Origin: Liolophura sinensis
Lineage: Eukaryota; Mollusca; Polyplacophora; Chitonida; Chitonidae
Reading direction: 5' to 3'
DNA: 64,000 nucleotides
Assembly (NCBI RefSeq): GCF_032854445.1
Contig: NC_088306.1
Span: 28,741,764-28,805,763, forward strand
Shown here: in pieces, positions 59,690-64,000 of the stretch
Numbering within the stretch: the first letter of the stretch is position 1
Layout of the letters: every line of letters begins with the position of its first letter
Translations under genes and position numbers: made by a program
Notes under the pieces: model-generated
What the model was told of the DNA's origin: nothing
The model's database searches: none
Seen by the model: only the letters and a program-made list of their open reading frames with translations

Positions 59690-59836
59690 TCCGCTCATGA
59701 CGTGCAAATGTGTGACGAATTACGATATGGACACTTCACTTATGATGGGGAAATGTATAACGAAATACGGTTTTAAACGATCCACTCATGACGTGCAAAT
59801 GTATGACGACATACGATCGGATAGCTCCACTCATGA
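59606..59836 (+). repeat. ~47-bp tandem repeat, five units
   Basis: Core GACGTGCAAATGTATGACGA, then TACGATATGGACACTCC-like and GCTCATGA. The unit is not a multiple of 3, so only the first units fall inside the candidate frame before its stop. Confidence 0.9.
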
Positions 59837-60755
59837 GTCAGTTTTTTTCTCATCGGAAATAAGTCATTAATATTAGAATTTAAGGCTGTATAATCTGGCT
59901 ACTCTAGCAAATTAAACAAAACAAAATGATATGTTGCCTGAGGTGATTTGGAGCCGCTGGTTTCAGCAAGGAAAGTCATCATTCCCAATGACCACGTGGC
60001 TCCACCTGGTGTGCACGAGACGAAATCAGTAACAATGGCACATACCACGGCCACTAGAGAAGATTCTCCTATTTTTATTGTTAGAATTCTCAAGTAAGGT
60101 GTTCAAGTACATACATGAATAGAATTAAAGACGTACAGCATAGGGAGTAAATCCAGAGCAGAGACGATAGTACGATAGCTGGCAGATGTTCTCAGGTAAC
60201 CGGTCAAATACGGCCTTTTGTCAATGTTCCCGCCAGGGTTTTATTTATGTAAATGCAAAAATAGTAGGGAATTACAAGTCTCCTCAAACTATGGCTTAAG
60301 CAGAATGAAATAACAAATTGCGGTGCTGTTAAGTGTAATTTATTAAATGCCGCAGGTCTACAGTTAATCAAAATGTTGTCATTAGATTTACCTCACAATA
60401 ACAAAATCATTTGTCTTTAAATATTTTTATACATGTGCATACCTGCTTTAAGAAGCTGAAGGCTACATCCAAAATCTTTCACTTCCTAACATTTTGTGAC
60501 AATCATTAAGGATGTATATAGAGATGTCGCCGTGCCAGAAGGAGACAAGCTTACCGACATGTACATGCTCTATGAACTATTATTTCCCTCACGCAATATT
60601 GACTTATTCAGCTATTGAGAGGTGTATCTAAAGCAACAAACACACGAGGAGTTGTACCAGTCTTTATATTGCGTTAGTCGTATGACATTAAACAGCTACT
60701 GCTACCATCATTACAGATAATACACACAAAACCTCGTGAGAGGACTGTACAAGCA
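59837..60755. other. No supported gene
   Basis: A 64-codon minus frame at 60,093-59,899 has a hydrophobic middle (SLVAVVCAIVTDFVSC) but no ATG and no proper donor. GGCCACTAGAGAAG near 60,052 equals the motif at 33,132, possibly a trace of the paralogous locus. Confidence 0.5.
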
Positions 60756-60888
60756 CTGTCTAGTGGCTACACATTATTTGAACTGTGAATGTGCTAGTGA
60801 CTACACATTATTTGGACAAGGGATAAGCCAGTGACTACTCATTATTTGGACAAGGAATGTGCGAGTGACTGCGCGTTATTTGGTCAAT
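60756..60888. repeat. 34-bp tandem repeat, four units
   Basis: Core AGTGACTACACATTATTTGG, then ACAAGG(A/G)AT. Short array directly before the paralogous flank at 60,965. Confidence 0.85.
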
Positions 60889-60964
60889 AGATGTACTCTA
60901 GTCTTGATCAGAAATAGGTCGCTACACCTTTCCGGGGAAATGGTTATATTATACCTTTGGTTAT

Positions 60965-61435
60965 TATTCCACCTCTATTATATTCACGAATGTTTTGACA
61001 ACAGCGTCAACTTTATGCTTCCACGACACCTGCGTGGTCGGAATATACCAATGGTCTGTGACTGTAACTAACGAATACTCCCCTCATCTGACCCACTTAG
61101 TTATTGACCACTAATGATCCCTTGTTGTGATGTGACTGAAAAATTGTGAAGTGCGACGTAAAACCCTAAGTATACATATGTGACATACATACATACATAC
61201 ATACGACGGAGCGTTCGAGTTGCGAGGCCTCTAACATTTACAATGTGCGTGTATTCACTCAGTCAGTCTTCAGAGACAGTGGTCAGATCCTTCCAGGCTG
61301 TCTTTTACCATTTCCTTGTCCTTTATTTTATTCCTGGTGTTGAATGTGAAAAAAAAAAGTTATTTTAATGCAATCAGTGTCTGGCTTAGTCTCACAGCTT
61401 TCCCTCCGGCCAAGTTATGAGTGTATAACAGCCTT
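60965..61435. repeat. Third copy of the gene upstream flank
   Basis: Colinear with 43,560-44,085: TATATTCACGAATGTTTTGA, a CGACACCTGCGTGG stretch, the headless SINE family 2 tail, GCGAGGCCTCTAACATTTAC, TTCAGAGACAGTGGTC and CTGGCTTAGTCTCACAGC. No exon 1 homologue is visible on its left, where copy A has its gene. Confidence 0.8.
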
Positions 61436-62452
61436 TTATACCAGGTCTATTTTTCTGAGATGGTATAGCTACAACCTTTTCCAGAAATTACCCCTTATTT
61501 CCATCACATACTCTAGATTGAAACTATGAATCTTTTTTTAAAAAAATACATAATTCATCGGCATTCTTGGCGTGAAATAAAATTACTGACATAAGATTGC
61601 AGAACTCAGATTAAAACCAGATCAGCGACGACAGTGTGTTAGTTGGCAAACAGTCACAAGTTTTGCCGTCGAAGTCTGGCAGCTTGTCAATTTACCAAAG
61701 TTAGGGCTCTAACTGTTCATGTATATGATATAAAACACCTTGTTATTGTAAATCTAAGCGATGAGCGGTGAAAGGTGTCAAAGCAACTTTGTGGGTAGTA
61801 TAGAGTCAGACTTGAGATAGTAAGCTGGGCCCGCGTTTCCAGTATGTTCATCAATGACGCCTGTTCCGAATATTCCAGACCACGGACATGAAATATAAAC
61901 AAAAGCAAAAGTTTCCCGTATTTTTATTGAAATACCTTTTTTCATTTTCCTTCATACTGTATTTTACTTTTCATATTCATTTATATGTATCCGTTAGACA
62001 GAATTAGTTAAAACAAAATGGAGTGAAGGTACTTAGAATACCTATTTCTCCAGTTGTGCATGTGTCACCCGGAAAAGATACGAGACTGGGAAAAACTGAT
62101 GTTGGTTTCCTGCTTTCGGCCTCCATCGAGGGCACATGACATATCGCCAATCGATGTCGCGAAACAGGCATTCGTATGCCAGTCGTCAACCAAATGGACC
62201 ATGACCAATAGGTATCAAAGTGTTCACATATTCTGCGATCTATCCGCAATTGCCTACACTCTAAAGTTATTCCAATGTTCTCGCAATCATTCGCGACCAG
62301 TAACGACATCCAGTGACAAACATTGAAACCTACAAGTGTGTGAAAGACTATGCACGCTTTTATAAAATGTATACCTGACGTAGGACTTGTACCCTCAGTT
62401 ACCCTTTACGTGGGAGAAAAGTTTAAGGCGTTTGCTGAGGTCTATAAATGCT
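61436..62452. other. No gene seen
   Basis: Unique-looking DNA with overlapping frames on both strands near 62,004-62,326 that lack domains and look like chance. Confidence 0.6.
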
Positions 62453-62712
62453 TGAACGTGATTTCCCGCAGACCACAAGAACGTGATTTCACCCCTCACC
62501 ACGAGAACGTGATTTCCCCCAGACCACGAGAACGTGATTTCCCGCAGGCCACGAGAACGTGATTTCATCCCTCACCACGAGAACGTGATTTCCCCCAGAC
62601 CACGAGCACGTGATTTCACCCCTAACCACGAGAACGTCATTTCCCCCAGACCGCGAGAACATGATTTCCCCCAGACAGCGAGAACGTGATTTCCCTCAGA
62701 CCACGAGAACCT
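62453..62712. repeat. 25-bp minisatellite
   Basis: About ten units with core AGAACGTGATTTCCCCCAG and ACCACG. Two unit types (CCCCCAGACCACG and ACCCCTCACCACG) are mixed. It was probably expanded recently, since units are nearly identical. Confidence 0.92.
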
Positions 62713-64000
62713 AAACAAATATATAAACCAAATACTGTTGACTTAGCAGTAAGACACTAACCAGTGATCGTAACCTCATTGTCTTTGGTATGTTTTACAG
62801 GCTCTCATGGGCGGCTTTAAAACATGTAATTAGAGCACATTGGCTTACTTCTATCACCGTTTCCTGTCCTTGTTGTTCGCATTTTGAAGTTTGTAGCGCA
62901 AAAGTGGTTTTGCATGTCTTCCCTATGAGGGGACTCGTTCACTCCGTTTATGCTCCCTCTCCACGAGGTGGATAACAGTCAGCTAACCAGTTGACTCCTC
63001 ACCCGTCATCAAGAGAAACACAAAACAAAAACTCCAGAATGTTGTATTTACATTTCCCAGTATTTTCTAGATTCTTTTTTTTTAAGATGAGCGCATGAAG
63101 TAGCATGGTGTGCGTGGTAAAAGCTGTAACAGAGGATAAGGGAATGACACAATAGCGCGTCAATCACCGGGAAAATAATATGTAAGAGTAGGCTTAACTA
63201 CACAACTGCACGTTTTGTCTGCACGAGTAGTTTCCCTTGTTTCTTATAAACTGTGCATAACGTCTATGACAACAATTACTGTTGCATTTAAAATAATTGG
63301 CATTATTTCTCGACATACATTTGACATAAACACCTATGAAATATAAACAATAGGCTTAATGAAGAACCACTGGGCTATATGAACAAAAATGATGGCATTG
63401 CTGAAAGTAATTCACGGGATAAAATAATCACTGTGCGAAGCACGTGCGAATCGCTTACGGAACTTTGCACAATGAAATAACAAACAAGACATTACCTTAT
63501 ATACTTTAGAGAAACTTGAAATTCAACTAACGTCACAATGTACAGTTTAGCTACAAGTACTCACGTTGTGGGTTGCTGCGGGGACAGGATTGAGCGTTTA
63601 AGGCGACTGTTCTACTGGTGTGGACGAATCAAGTGCTCAGTGATGGGCTGACGAGAGTACCTCCATAGCTGGGGAGCGTCAGCAAACATGTACACATAGA
63701 AAAGTGTTCAGAACTGTAATGCGTTACAGAAGACGCTCGGGTATGTATATTCCTCCTTCTCTCCTCAGCTTGTGTGGTAGGGCTTGGATGACAGCCTCTC
63801 CCGTCCCCTTGCTTGGGAACTACTATAAAGGGCAGGGGGTTAACCTATGGGCCACTTTGGATTGAGGATTGCATGTCCTCTAGAGACACATTAGAGACAG
63901 AGATAATCTAAGATTATCGTCACTAAACAGGTATCTGAACAGTATATACTATAGAGACCTTTGTGTTTAGGGGCACTTCATTACGTTTTATTACCAGCAG
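62713..64000. other. No supported gene; possible donor and TATA-like motif near the right end
   Basis: On minus, CCCACAAC followed by GTGAGTACTTG at about 63,567 could be the donor of an untranslated first exon. On plus, ACTATAAAGGGCAGG at about 63,821 is TATA-like. Neither is backed by a coding frame inside the window. Confidence 0.4.

Noticed and set aside
59899-60093. Hydrophobic frame resembling the first membrane segment of monocarboxylate-type transporters
   Set aside because: Similarity is limited to general hydrophobic pattern; there is no ATG, no suitable donor and no neighbouring exon.
62860-62890. Possible third copy of the peptide gene processing site (ANNKDRKR-like on minus)
   Set aside because: Only about 20 bases resemble exon 3. 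There is no acceptor, and a stop follows the basic residues directly.

Overview
This window looks like animal nuclear DNA, most likely from a mollusc. It has no compact gene array. It contains tRNA-derived SINEs of a type abundant in mollusc genomes, two non-LTR retrotransposons of the EN-RT-RNase H (I/Nimb-like) kind, a piggyBac relic, at least ten unrelated minisatellites, and small exon candidates with GT..AG splice signals. Most long open frames are artefacts of tandem repeats whose units carry no stop codon.

Layout. 1-21,315: a higher-order repeat. A 23-bp pyrimidine-rich minisatellite alternates with a ~1.1-kb spacer; the unit is ~3.76 kb where intact and five array blocks are visible. 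A SINE sits at the same place in the first three blocks, so it predates the duplication. Each intact spacer holds a 42-bp exon-like cassette with a strong acceptor and a GTAAGT donor. A full LINE (7,490-13,158, minus strand, 13-bp target-site duplication) interrupts spacer 2, and a 5' fragment of the same LINE family lies at 18,268-18,752. A Ser/Thr-rich terminal exon candidate follows at 22,319.

25,850-35,400 and 40,085-44,085 are two copies of a segmental duplication, both on the minus strand. The right copy holds the best gene in the window: three short exons (43,337-43,266, 42,311-42,239, 40,560-40,409) with matching splice phases. They encode a 98-residue precursor with a signal peptide, an acidic propeptide ending in a dibasic site, and a basic cysteine-rich mature peptide. 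The left copy is decayed: the start codon is lost and there is a 1-nt deletion in exon 3. Its first intron carries a 30-bp minisatellite grown to ~5.2 kb, against about five units in the right copy. Flank remnants at 53.3 kb and 61.0 kb suggest a third, largely lost locus.

45,500-47,470 holds two further minisatellites (54 bp and 20 bp). 47,730-51,720 is a decayed second LINE. The right third has more minisatellites, SINE pieces, the piggyBac relic (55.4-56.2 kb), and three weakly supported small exon or gene candidates across the window (36.6, 54.8 and 59.1 kb). I recognise no housekeeping gene and no functional RNA gene. All splicing statements are read by eye and rest on signals plus frame continuity, not on transcripts.
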